This document shows, piece after piece, positions 1 to 8,016 of a stretch of 64,000 nucleotides of DNA. Position 1 is the first letter of the stretch. Each line of letters begins with the position of its first letter. The translations under genes and the position numbers were made by a program. The notes below the pieces were generated by a model that worked only from the letters and a program-made list of their open reading frames with translations, did no database searches and was not told where the DNA came from. The stretch comes from Nocardia harenae NBRC 108248 (GTDB lineage: Bacteria > Actinomycetota > Actinomycetes > Mycobacteriales > Mycobacteriaceae), in NCBI RefSeq assembly GCF_001612885.1, contig NZ_BDBH01000004.1, positions 434,001 to 498,000 on the forward strand. Reading direction: 5' to 3'.

Positions 1-1746
1 GTCGTCGGCCAGCCGCAGGAAGGTTTCGCTCTGGGTCATCGTGGTGGAGCGCAGCAGCGAGCCCTTGACCGTGGTCGAGCGACCGGTCCGGGCACGGTGG
101 TAGAGCGCGAGCATCGTGCCGACGAACGAGGTCAGGGCGGTCTGCACGTCGAGCGTGCCGAGCCGGGAGAACTGCGGGGGATTGCCGGTCCCGCCGTTCT
201 CGACTTCCCAGCCGCCCAGCGCCTGGAAGACCGAGTCGTACCCGGGGTTGTCGGTCTTCCCGCCCCGCTCGCCGTAGCTGGAGACGTAGCCGAACACCAC
301 GTCCGGGTTGATCCGCCGGATCGTTTCCTCGTCGATGCCGTTCTTGACCGCAGCGCGCGCCCGCTGGTTGTGGTGCACGACATCGGCCCACTCGACCAGC
401 CGGCGCAGCACGCCCTGGCCGTCCTCGGAGGTGATGTCGAGGGCGATGGCGCGTTTGTTGCGCGAGCAGGCTTCCCAGAAACACGCCTTGTAGCGCAGCC
501 GATCGCCGGAGACCGGTTCGACCTTGATGACGTCGGCGCCGAGGTCGGCCATGAGCATGGGAGCCATCGGACCGGCGAGGAACGACCCGAGGTCGAGAAT
601 CTTCAGCCCGGAGAGCGGCAGGTCGGGCCCGGGGGTGGTGGCCGTCGTGGCGCGGGCGGGCGCGGCCGCGGCGAGTTCCGCGGCGTCGTCCTGCCCGAGC
701 AGCGGAGCGGGGCCGCGCACCCGCAGCGGCGGCTCGATCTCGAAGGGCAGCCCTGGCTGCCGGATCCGTCCGTGCTCCGGGTCGTCGAGGGTGACGGTGT
801 AGTCGTTGGCGAGCACGTCGGGATCCCGGAGCAGCTCGCCCAGGTGCAGCGCGGGCTCGACCGCGATATCGGCGCCACGCAGCGCCGCGAGCCACTCGGA
901 GCTGGGGCGCAGGCGCACCAGCGACCGGAATTCGTCGCCCCCCGGGGTGATCGACTCCGCTTCGGCTCCGAGTTCGGACACCAGCTCGCGGACCAGGGGG
1001 ATGGATCGGAGCGGAACCTTCTCGCCCGGGTTCATCAGCTGCAGCCACACCCCGTCGCCGCACTCGTAGAGGGCCGTGGTCGGTGCGGTCTCGTATTTGG
1101 TGAGGAACAGCTCGGGGATGGGATTCGACGCTCGATTCCAGAACAGCGAGACCGTGTTGAGCATGCCCTGCAGCAGGCTGGTGTGCACGCTGCCGCCCCG
1201 CCCGGTCTGCTCCCGCACCAGCAGCCGGGCCAGGATCCCGCCCGCCGCGAGCGCCGAGGCGCCCCAGCTCGGCAGCGGGAAACGCATCGGAATGGGGCCG
1301 TCGCGATGGCCGAGGGCCTCGCCCATCAGCCCCGATCGCGCCTGGACCAGGAGATCGTGCCCCGGCAGTTCGGCGTCGGGGTGGTTGACCGGGTAGCCGG
1401 TCACCGAGCACACCACCAGGGCGGGGAACCGGTTCCCGAGCGTCTCCGGGTCGAGGCCGTGCCCGCGGGCGACGGCGGGGGTGTACCCGTGCACCAGGAC
1501 GTCGGCCCCGGCCAGCAGGGATTCGAGGGTGGCCCGCCCCTCCGGGGTCTCCAGATCGGCGATCACGCTGCGCTTGCTGCGGTTGAGCGTCGGGAAGGCA
1601 GAGGTTGCGCGAGCGGGGTCGCCGGAGCGGGATTCCACCTTGACGACCTCGGCACCGGCTTCGGCCAGCGTGCGGGTGGCGGCGGGCCCGGCTAGCCCGG
1701 TGGTGAGGTCGACGACCCGCAGGCCCTCGAGGATACCGTCGGTCAT
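1..1746 (-). CDS. Tandem-domain CaiB/BaiF family (class III) CoA-transferase, 3' end cut by window
   Basis: Class III CoA-transferases move CoA between carboxylic acids through an aspartyl-CoA thioester. The reading frame starts at an ATG (1744-1746) and runs off the left edge, giving 582 residues so far. Two family domains are visible. The first begins near residue 8 (GLRVVDLTTGLAGPAA). The second begins near residue 400 (LKILDLGSFLAGPMAP, then GADVIKVEPVSGDR). The catalytic Asp is present in the second domain (GTLDVQTA, about D533). At the equivalent place in the first domain the sequence is PLPSWGAS, with Ser near 160. One site therefore looks active and the other degenerate. The gene lies 42 nt downstream of the isochorismatase-fold gene and probably shares its promoter. 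Substrates cannot be read from the sequence. Confidence 0.88.
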   Translation of the reverse strand, partial: MTDGILEGLRVVDLTTGLAGPAATRTLAEAGAEVVKVESRSGDPARATSAFPTLNRSKRSVIADLETPEGRATLESLLAGADVLVHGYTPAVARGHGLDPETLGNRFPALVVCSVTGYPVNHPDAELPGHDLLVQARSGLMGEALGHRDGPIPMRFPLPSWGASALAAGGILARLLVREQTGRGGSVHTSLLQGMLNTVSLFWNRASNPIPELFLTKYETAPTTALYECGDGVWLQLMNPGEKVPLRSIPLVRELVSELGAEAESITPGGDEFRSLVRLRPSSEWLAALRGADIAVEPALHLGELLRDPDVLANDYTVTLDDPEHGRIRQPGLPFEIEPPLRVRGPAPLLGQDDAAELAAAAPARATTATTPGPDLPLSGLKILDLGSFLAGPMAPMLMADLGADVIKVEPVSGDRLRYKACFWEACSRNKRAIALDITSEDGQGVLRRLVEWADVVHHNQRARAAVKNGIDEETIRRINPDVVFGYVSSYGERGGKTDNPGYDSVFQALGGWEVENGGTGNPPQFSRLGTLDVQTALTSFVGTMLALYHRARTGRSTTVKGSLLRSTTMTQSETFLRLADD

Positions 1747-1788
1747 AGGGAAGTTCCTCGTCGTGGTTCGAGCTCGGAGGGCGGGTGG

Positions 1789-2415
1789 TCAGCGCGCGGG
1801 GGAGGCCGCGGCGTGCAACTCTTTCTGCAGCGTCGAGCTGTCGGTGATGGTCGCGAGCAGCGGCAGATGCATCGTTACCTGCATCCGGTGGGTCTCCGCG
1901 GTGCCGCCCGCCGTGCAGTCCTCCACCAGGATCACGTCGTAGCCGTGCGCGATCGCCTCGGTGGCGGCGCCGGGCAGGGCGATATTCGTGGAGACGCCGG
2001 CGAGCACGACGGTGTCGGCGCGCAGCCCACGCAGCGTCGCATCCAGGTCCGTGCCGGTGAACGGCGCCATGCCGTGGTGCCGGTCGCTGACGACATCCTG
2101 TGGCGCGCAGACGATCTCGTCGTGGATCGCGGCTTCCCTGCTGCCCGCGATCAACCGGCCCGCCTTCTTGATCCGCGCGGCGAGAACGCAATTCGTCCGG
2201 AACCCGACGAAGTCGGGGCGCGCACTGATGGTGCAGTGCACGACCGGCAGATCCAGGGACCGGAAGGCCGCCGCGAGATCGTTGATCTTGCCGATGATCT
2301 CTCGCTCGACGACCTGCTCGATCAGCGGGCTGGTCTCGTAGGCGGGATTGGTGATGGCGTTCTGACATTCCGAGATCAGCAGTGCGGCCCGGCGGCCGGA
2401 CTCGATGCCCTTCAT
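1789..2415 (-). CDS. Isochorismatase-fold (cysteine hydrolase family) protein lacking the usual catalytic triad
   Basis: This is a 208-residue alpha/beta protein of the isochorismatase/nicotinamidase superfamily, a family that hydrolyses amides, ureides or vinyl ethers using Asp, Lys and Cys. The start at 2415 is chosen because AAGGGA lies just upstream and the family similarity begins there (AALLISECQNAI). The fold signatures TGTDLDATLR and LAGVSTNIALPG are clear. The triad positions are changed: the first Asp is Glu16 (SECQN), the Lys region reads DRHHG (Arg112), and the nucleophile Cys is Ala146 (TNIALPG against the usual TNxCV). Standard cysteine-hydrolase chemistry is therefore doubtful. 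It could be a divergent enzyme or a non-catalytic relative. It is the first gene of the leftward unit with the CoA-transferase. Confidence 0.85.
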   Translation of the reverse strand: MKGIESGRRAALLISECQNAITNPAYETSPLIEQVVEREIIGKINDLAAAFRSLDLPVVHCTISARPDFVGFRTNCVLAARIKKAGRLIAGSREAAIHDEIVCAPQDVVSDRHHGMAPFTGTDLDATLRGLRADTVVLAGVSTNIALPGAATEAIAHGYDVILVEDCTAGGTAETHRMQVTMHLPLLATITDSSTLQKELHAAASPAR

Positions 2416-2503
2416 CCCTGGTCCCTTCCTCGATGGTCCGCATCCCCCCGCCGGTCGCTCCGGCGACAGGCGGGTCCGGTGGCGCGTGTCACAGCTCACT
2501 CGG

Positions 2504-2532
2504 AAGGTAACTTAGATTACTTGGTTGGTCAA
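2504..2532 (-). promoter_or_regulatory. Promoter of the isochorismatase-fold/CoA-transferase unit with inverted repeat
   Basis: On the minus strand, TTGACC (2527-2532) and TACCTT (2504-2509) are separated by exactly 17 nt, a good SigA-type promoter. The spacer and -10 contain the inverted repeat GTAA-6 nt-TTAC (2507-2520), a plausible operator. The 285-nt gap between the divergent genes at 2415 and 2701 also holds an AT-rich patch at 2611-2630, probably part of the rightward promoter. Confidence 0.6.
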
Positions 2533-2700
2533 GAGCCGGGGGGTGACGGTCCTGGTGAAGCGCTGCCCGCGAGCGCGCCGGCCGGGATTCGAGTCGGAAT
2601 TGGTCCAGCAGAAAGTTATATAGGTTAGTTTTGTTGGGCACGTGCCCGTCGCTACACCACGGTACGGCGTCGTCGATCGCGCAGCACCCGAACCCGAGAG

Positions 2701-4305
2701 ATGATTATGGCAGCAACCGAGAACCTGTCCGCGTCGGCCGCGCAGTGGAACCGCGAGGGGTTCCACGGCAGCCGGACCTGGCCCGAGGTGCTCGCCCGGA
2801 GCTGTGCGGCGGGTGCCGCGGCCACCGTGGTCTACGCCGCGGGCGAAAGCACGCCACTGGTGACGACCGTCGGCGAGATCTTCGCGCTGGCCCAGCGCGC
2901 CGCCGCGGCGTTGCAGCTCCGCGGCATCGGGCCGGGGCGCGCGGTGGCCGTGCAGCTACCCAACGGCATCGAAGCCTCCATCGCCTACGCGGCGGTGCTG
3001 CTGACCGGCGCCGTCCTGGTGCCGATCGTGCACGTCTACGGCCCGAACGAGGTGCGCTTCATCCTCGAGCAATCCGGCGCCGAGGTGCTCGTGCAGCCGG
3101 CCCGGGTACGCTCGGCAGAGTACGCCGACCGGCTCCCCGGCTACGCCGAGATCTCCACCCTGGACCGGGTGATCGTGGTCGGCGACGACGTGCCTGCGGG
3201 CGCGTCGGCCTGGACCGAGCTGATCGGGACGAGCGCGCGGTACCGGCCCCCGCGCGTCGACGCGAACGACGTCGCGCTGCTGATCTACACCTCGGGCACC
3301 ACCGCGGCGCCGAAAGGCGTGCAGCACAGCCACAATTCGCTGCTGGCCGAGCTGTGCTCCGGTCCACGCTCGCTGCTCGACGCCGAGGACTCGGTGCAGC
3401 TCGTCTCCTTCCCGCCCGGCCACATCGCCGGTGTGTCGAGCGTGCTGCGCCCATTGCTGCACGGCATCGATACCGTGTACATGGAGTCGTGGGAGGCGGC
3501 CACGGCGGTCGCGCTGATCGCGCGGTACCGGGTCACCGCGACCTCGGGCACCCCCTTCCACCTGGCCGGCCTGCTGGATCTCGGCGATGTCCGGAGCGAA
3601 CTGCGGACCCTGCGCGAATTCCTGATCGGCGCGGCCACCGTGCCCGAGGAACTGCTCCGGCGCGCGGCGGAGGCAGGCATCAGCACCTACCGCTGCTACG
3701 GCTCGACCGAGCACCCCACCGTCACCTGCGGCAGCCCCGGCGAACCGGAGGCTGCCCGGCATCGCACCGACGGTGCGCCGCTGCCCGGCGTGCGGGTGCG
3801 CGTCGTCGACCGGGCAGGCGCCGAGGTGCCGGTCGGCGTCGACGGGGAGATCCTCACCCGCGGCCCCGACCAGTTCGTCGGGTACCGGGACGCGACCCTG
3901 AACGCGGCCGCCTTCACGGCGGACGGCTGGCTGCGCACCGGCGACCTCGGGCACCTGGACCCGGAGGGCAGGCTCACGATCACCGACCGGCTCAAGGACG
4001 TGGTGATCCGCGGGGGCGAGACCATCTCGGCGAGCCAGCTCGAGGACGTCCTCGCCACCCACCCCGCGGTGGCCGAGGCGGCGATCGTCGCCGCTCCCGA
4101 CCCGCGCTACGGCGAGGTCGTGGCCGCGGTGGTGGTGCCCGCACCCGGCGCCGAGATCGATCTCGCGGCGGTGCGCGCGCACTTCGCCGCCTCCGGCCTC
4201 GCGAAACAGAAGACACCCGAGCGGCTGGTGGTCGTCCGGGAGCTGCCCCGCACGGCGCTGGGCAAGGTCCGCAAAGCGGAGTTGCGGGAGACCCACTTCG
4301 GCTGA
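2701..4305 (+). CDS. Class I adenylate-forming acyl-CoA synthetase (FadD/cyclohexanecarboxylate-CoA ligase-like)
   Basis: A 534-residue ANL-superfamily ligase that should activate a carboxylic acid to its CoA thioester through an acyl-adenylate. All core motifs are intact: the phosphate loop YTSGTTAAPKG (about 196-206), the GSTE motif (YRCYGSTEH), the hinge GWLRTGDLGHLD, and the catalytic Lys522 in LGKVRK near the C-terminus. Length is normal for the family. A second in-frame ATG lies 6 nt into the gene, so the start is uncertain by two codons. It is followed after 70 nt by an MBL hydrolase in the same direction and is divergent from the CoA-transferase unit. The acid is unknown; the overall form resembles alicyclic or short/medium-chain ligases rather than long-chain FadD enzymes. 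Confidence 0.92.
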   Translation: MIMAATENLSASAAQWNREGFHGSRTWPEVLARSCAAGAAATVVYAAGESTPLVTTVGEIFALAQRAAAALQLRGIGPGRAVAVQLPNGIEASIAYAAVLLTGAVLVPIVHVYGPNEVRFILEQSGAEVLVQPARVRSAEYADRLPGYAEISTLDRVIVVGDDVPAGASAWTELIGTSARYRPPRVDANDVALLIYTSGTTAAPKGVQHSHNSLLAELCSGPRSLLDAEDSVQLVSFPPGHIAGVSSVLRPLLHGIDTVYMESWEAATAVALIARYRVTATSGTPFHLAGLLDLGDVRSELRTLREFLIGAATVPEELLRRAAEAGISTYRCYGSTEHPTVTCGSPGEPEAARHRTDGAPLPGVRVRVVDRAGAEVPVGVDGEILTRGPDQFVGYRDATLNAAAFTADGWLRTGDLGHLDPEGRLTITDRLKDVVIRGGETISASQLEDVLATHPAVAEAAIVAAPDPRYGEVVAAVVVPAPGAEIDLAAVRAHFAASGLAKQKTPERLVVVRELPRTALGKVRKAELRETHFG

Positions 4306-4375
4306 CGCGGCCGAAGCCGAGCGAAAGGACGGGACACACAGTGCATGCGCAATCGGGAGCAGCGGGGGAGAGCCG

Positions 4376-5170
4376 GTGAAGGTCGGAAGCATCGAGATCC
4401 TTCCCGTCGTCGACGGCACCGGGCGTGAACTCGCCACCGGCATGCTGAACCGGCCGGGCGTCCCCGACGCCTGGGCGTGCCACGCCGAGCAGCTCGACGC
4501 CGACGGCGTGCTGGTGTTCCCGCTGGGCGGGTTCCTGGTCCGGTCGGGCGATCGGACGGTGCTGGTGGACGCGGGAGCGGGGGCGATCGCCAACGACCGC
4601 TACACCGGCGGCCGCTTCCTGGACGGGCTGCGCGGCTACGGGGTGGCGCCCGAGGACGTCACCGACGTGGTCTTCACCCATCTGCACTTCGACCACGTCG
4701 GCTGGGCCACCCGGGGCGGCCGGATCGTGTTCCCGCGCGCCACCTACCGTGTGCACGAGGCGGATTGGGCGCACTTCGTGACCGCGCCCGACGCGCTGCC
4801 CGGCGCGGTGCGCAAACTCGCGCCGCTGGCGCCGCAGCTCGAACTGTTCGGCTCGGACGGGCCGATCGCGCCCGGCATCGACGCCAGGCACGCGCCGGGG
4901 CACACCCCCGGCTCGACCGTCTACGTCGTCTCCGACCGCGGCGAGCGGGCGCTGCTGCTGGGGGATGTCGTGCATTCGGTGGTCGAACTCGGCGAGCGCG
5001 ACTGGGAGGCCTGGTTCGACGTCGACCCGGCCGCCGCGAGCCGGGTGCGCAACGAGATCGCCGACGAGGTCGCCGATACGCCGGATCTCGTGGTCGGCGC
5101 GCACTTCCCGGAGCTCGCCTTCGGGCGGGTGATCACCGCGGGCGGCGACCGGATGTTCCGGGCGGTCTGA
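4376..5170 (+). CDS. MBL-fold metallo-hydrolase (lactonase/thioesterase-like)
   Basis: A 264-residue metallo-beta-lactamase-fold enzyme. The metal ligands are complete: HLHFDH (H102, H104, D106, H107), H176 in GHTPGS, D197 in LLGDVVHS, and a distal H243 in GAHFPELAFG. These support a two-metal hydrolase of the AHL-lactonase/MBL hydrolase branch. It starts with GTG at 4376, preceded by a G/A-rich ribosome site. There is no signal peptide, so it is cytoplasmic. Its position directly behind an acyl-CoA ligase suggests hydrolysis of a lactone or thioester intermediate, but that is inference from context. It is separated from the converging DUF35 gene by a strong hairpin. Confidence 0.88.
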   Translation: MKVGSIEILPVVDGTGRELATGMLNRPGVPDAWACHAEQLDADGVLVFPLGGFLVRSGDRTVLVDAGAGAIANDRYTGGRFLDGLRGYGVAPEDVTDVVFTHLHFDHVGWATRGGRIVFPRATYRVHEADWAHFVTAPDALPGAVRKLAPLAPQLELFGSDGPIAPGIDARHAPGHTPGSTVYVVSDRGERALLLGDVVHSVVELGERDWEAWFDVDPAAASRVRNEIADEVADTPDLVVGAHFPELAFGRVITAGGDRMFRAV

Positions 5171-5174
5171 CGCG

Positions 5175-5205
5175 ACCGGCCCGGTGGGATCGCCACCGGG
5201 CCGGT
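5175..5205. terminator. Bidirectional hairpin terminator
   Basis: A perfect 13-bp stem (5175-5187 with 5193-5205) and 5-nt loop lie between the converging MBL hydrolase and DUF35 genes. There is no clear U-tract, which is common in actinobacteria. Confidence 0.7.
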
Positions 5206-5225
5206 GCGGGCGGGCTCGTGCCCGC

Positions 5226-5657
5226 TCAGCTGTTCTCGGCAGGGCGGAACAGCGGAATCTTCCAGCCCTCGGTGATCGGGCTGAAGGTGACGGTCACCGG
5301 CATGCCGATGTACACCGCGTCGGGATCGACCTCGATGATGTCGCTGACCAGCCGTGCGCCCGGCGCGCCCTCGAGGTCGAGCACCGCCGCAGCGATGACG
5401 ATGTCGGGGAAACCGGGGTAGCCGCGCACGATGGAGAACGAGAACACAGTGGCCCGTCCGGACAGCTCCACCCAGTTCTGCGCCTTGGAGCGGCAGTTGG
5501 GGCAGTACGGCGTCGGTGGCATCCGGAACGTGCCGCAGTCGCCGCAGGCCAGCGCGACGAGCCGATCCTCCTTGGCCGCCTGCCAGAACGGCTCGGTCAC
5601 CGGGTTGGTGGTGATCCGCACGTGATCGCCGGGCAGTGCCTGCGCCGCGCCCGCCAT
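5226..5657 (-). CDS. Zn-ribbon/OB-fold DUF35 protein, partner of the adjacent thiolase
   Basis: A 143-residue protein with an N-terminal rubredoxin-like zinc ribbon (C38, C41, C52, C55; CGDC then CPNC) followed by an OB-fold (VFSFSIVRGYPGF onward). DUF35 proteins bind acyl-CoA and work with thiolase-fold partners, for example the ChsH2 DUF35 domain with the Ltp2 aldolase in steroid side-chain degradation. The gene overlaps the thiolase stop codon as ATGA at 5657, so the two should be translationally coupled and made in equal amounts. The partnership is inferred from family knowledge and gene order; the fold assignment is secure. Confidence 0.92.
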   Translation of the reverse strand: MAGAAQALPGDHVRITTNPVTEPFWQAAKEDRLVALACGDCGTFRMPPTPYCPNCRSKAQNWVELSGRATVFSFSIVRGYPGFPDIVIAAAVLDLEGAPGARLVSDIIEVDPDAVYIGMPVTVTFSPITEGWKIPLFRPAENS

Positions 5658-6853
5658 CAGAGCGCCTTGCCCAGGATGAGCCCGCTGACCGGGATGTGCG
5701 CCGGGCCTCCGGTGCACAGCGCGAGTTCGGCGCCCTGCACCTGGTTGATGGCGGTACCGCGCATCTGCTCGATGCCTTCCTTGATATGGGTCATGCCGAT
5801 GATGTACGCCTCGGAGAGCTGCCCGCCGTGCGTATTGACCGGCAGCGAGCCGCCCCGGTAGCGGATCGCGCCGCTCTCCACGAACGGCCCGCCCTCGCCC
5901 TTCTTGCAGAAGCCGTAGTCCTCGAGCTGCATGAGCACCATCGGGCTGAAGTGGTCGTAGAGCAGCGCGACGTCGATGTCCTCCGGGCCGACGCCCGCGC
6001 GGCGGTAGAGATGCTGGGCGACGGGGGCATGCCCGGAGGAGGCGAAGGTCTCCTGCGGCATGCCGAACCAGCCGAAGGCGCGGCCCCAGTCCCGGCTGCC
6101 GCCGTGCGCGGCCGCGATCACCGGCACCGGCTTCTGCTTGAGATCCCGGGCGCGCTCGAGGCTGGTGGTGATCACCGCGATGGCGCCGTCGGTCTCCAGG
6201 CAGAAATCGAGCAGGCACAGCGGCTCGGCGATCATCCTGGCGTCGAAGTAGTCCTCGGTGGTGATCGGCTGGTCCTTGAAGATCGCCTTCGGGCGATTCA
6301 GCGCGTTCTGCCGCTGCGAGACCGCGATCTCGGCGAACGCCTCGCGGCGGGTGCCGTAGTCGTGCATGTGCCTGCGGGTCAGCACCGACATCGAGTGCCC
6401 CGGCCCGGCCAGCCCGGCCGGCTGCAGGAACGAGTTGGTCGGGTTCGGCGCCGCCGCGGCGCCGACGGCGCCCAGCCGGGAGTGCGGGTTCTGCTGCAGC
6501 GCCATGACCGTGACGACGACATTCGCGTCGCCCGCCAGGATCGCCGCCCTGGCCAGCCCGATGGACCCGGCCGCGCCGCCGCCGCCCGCGGTGAGCGCCG
6601 CGGTGAAGGTCACCTCGGGGATGCCGAGGGTCTCCATGAACTCCGCGGTGTCCATCTTGTCGACGTAGCCCGCGCCCGCGCCCGAGTAGTAGGCGAATCC
6701 GTCGATGTCGGTGACCGACAGCCCCGCCTCGTCGCAGGCATTGATGATCGCCTCGCCCGCGAGGTCGGGAATGGTGCGCGGCCAGGACCGGCCGCGCTTG
6801 TAGTAGTCCGTGGCGCCGACACCGACGATGGCCACATCCGGAGCCGTCGTCAT
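5657..6853 (-). CDS. Thiolase-fold SCP-x/Ltp-type enzyme without the nucleophilic Cys; probable aldolase-type lyase
   Basis: A 398-residue thiolase-superfamily protein of the lipid-transfer (SCP-x thiolase/Ltp) group. The start at 6853 (MTTAPDVAIVG) is preferred over an ATG 33 nt upstream because GGGAGG sits just before it. Around residue 92, where thiolases carry the acyl-accepting Cys, the sequence is TAGGGGAAGS with no Cys. The C-terminal LCTGGPAHIP motif is retained. Loss of that Cys is known in Ltp2-type enzymes, which cleave 17-hydroxy steroid side-chain CoA esters by a retro-aldol reaction in complex with a DUF35 protein. The overlapping DUF35 gene downstream fits this. The most likely role is retro-aldol C-C cleavage of an acyl-CoA. 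Classical thiolysis is unlikely. Confidence 0.88.
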   Translation of the reverse strand: MTTAPDVAIVGVGATDYYKRGRSWPRTIPDLAGEAIINACDEAGLSVTDIDGFAYYSGAGAGYVDKMDTAEFMETLGIPEVTFTAALTAGGGGAAGSIGLARAAILAGDANVVVTVMALQQNPHSRLGAVGAAAAPNPTNSFLQPAGLAGPGHSMSVLTRRHMHDYGTRREAFAEIAVSQRQNALNRPKAIFKDQPITTEDYFDARMIAEPLCLLDFCLETDGAIAVITTSLERARDLKQKPVPVIAAAHGGSRDWGRAFGWFGMPQETFASSGHAPVAQHLYRRAGVGPEDIDVALLYDHFSPMVLMQLEDYGFCKKGEGGPFVESGAIRYRGGSLPVNTHGGQLSEAYIIGMTHIKEGIEQMRGTAINQVQGAELALCTGGPAHIPVSGLILGKAL

Positions 6854-6982
6854 GCGCCTCCCTCCCGGGTAGAGCGGGGAGAACACAGCATTGTGGAGTC
6901 CTTCCGAGGAGGGCCGGCGACGCGCCGAGGAGTAATTGAGAGTACTTATCTTCGTTCAGTAGAGGTGACCGGTCCGCGATTG

Positions 6983-7879
6983 TCAACCGAGCGGTCGCTG
7001 CTGCGCAGCGGTGCCGAGCGCGGCCGCGGCCGCCGCCATCTTCTCGTGGGTCCAGGCACCGTCGGTGGTCACCACGGTATCCGGGGCCCAGCCGCGCCAG
7101 AGCACCACCCTGGACCCGGTGACCGCGAGGATCCGGCCGGTCATGGGAGCGCTCGCGGGCGCGGCCAGCCAGCCGACGACCGCGGCGACGCTCTCCGGCT
7201 CCAGCTCCGCGCGGCGCTCGGCTGGCAGTAGCTCGGTGCCCCACAGCGGGGCGGTCATGGCGGTGTAGGCCAGCGGCGCGATGGCGTTGACCCGCACGCC
7301 GTAGGGCGCCAGCTCCTTGGCCATGGCGGTGGTCATGGTGTTGATCCCGGTCTTCGCCACCGAATAGTTCACGTGCCCGGGATCACCGCCGTCCAGGCCG
7401 TTGCCGGAGGAGGTGTTCACCACCGCGGCCTGCCCCGGCCTGCCTGCCTTCGCTTCCGCGCGCCAGTACGCGGCGGCGAAGCGGGACGGGGCGAAGGTGC
7501 CCGTGAGGTGGGTCCTGAGCACCGAGTCCCAGGCCTCCTCGGTCATCGAGAACGACATCGCGGGCCTGCTGATGCCTGCGTTGTTGACCAGGACGTGCAA
7601 CCCGCCGAAGGTCTCGATCGCCGCCTCCACCATCGACCGCGCCGTCGCCCAGTCCGCGGCGTCGCCGGCGAACCCGATGGCGCGGCCGCCCGCCTCCGTG
7701 ATCTCGGCTGCGACCGCCGCCGCGGCCGCACCGTCCAGATCCTCCGCGACCACCGCCGCGCCGAGCCGCGCGAGCTCGCGCGCGTGCGCCCGGCCGAGCC
7801 CGGCTCCGGCCCCGGTCACCAGCGCCACCCGGCCTGCCAGCGGGTGCCCTCCGGCTGCCGGGGATCTCGATGCGACCAT
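6983..7879 (-). CDS. Short-chain dehydrogenase/reductase (SDR)
   Basis: A 298-residue classical SDR with the cofactor motif TGAGAGLGRA near residue 25, VNNAGIS, the catalytic Ser in VVNTSSGNG, and YSVAK as the Tyr/Lys pair. The ATG at 7879 is preferred because the glycine-rich motif then lies at the usual distance. The C-terminus carries about 50 residues beyond the SDR core (LAVTGSRVVLWRGW onward), as in MFE-2-like 3-hydroxyacyl-CoA dehydrogenase domains. It is probably the oxidation step acting before the thiolase-fold enzyme downstream. It is divergent from a LysR gene, which may control it. Confidence 0.9.
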   Translation of the reverse strand: MVASRSPAAGGHPLAGRVALVTGAGAGLGRAHARELARLGAAVVAEDLDGAAAAAVAAEITEAGGRAIGFAGDAADWATARSMVEAAIETFGGLHVLVNNAGISRPAMSFSMTEEAWDSVLRTHLTGTFAPSRFAAAYWRAEAKAGRPGQAAVVNTSSGNGLDGGDPGHVNYSVAKTGINTMTTAMAKELAPYGVRVNAIAPLAYTAMTAPLWGTELLPAERRAELEPESVAAVVGWLAAPASAPMTGRILAVTGSRVVLWRGWAPDTVVTTDGAWTHEKMAAAAAALGTAAQQRPLG

Positions 7880-8016
7880 GTAATCAGTAAACTCAATAGC
7901 TTCGTCCCGGCGCAACCGGGCCGATTGCCGCCGAATCGGCGCCGCGCGAGTTCGCGCGGGCCATCATGGGGGAGCGGGCGCGCGCTCGCGTCGTGGTCCG
8001 GAGGAGGCTCGTCGTC

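Noticed and set aside
97..1695. A 532-codon open frame on the + strand at the left edge
   Set aside because: It is the mirror of the CoA-transferase gene, which has family motifs on the minus strand; the + translation has none.
6958..6986. TTGACA / TCTACT with 17-nt spacing on the minus strand as a promoter for the thiolase gene
   Set aside because: The -10 is poor and the -35 overlaps the end of the SDR gene; cotranscription with the SDR is as likely.
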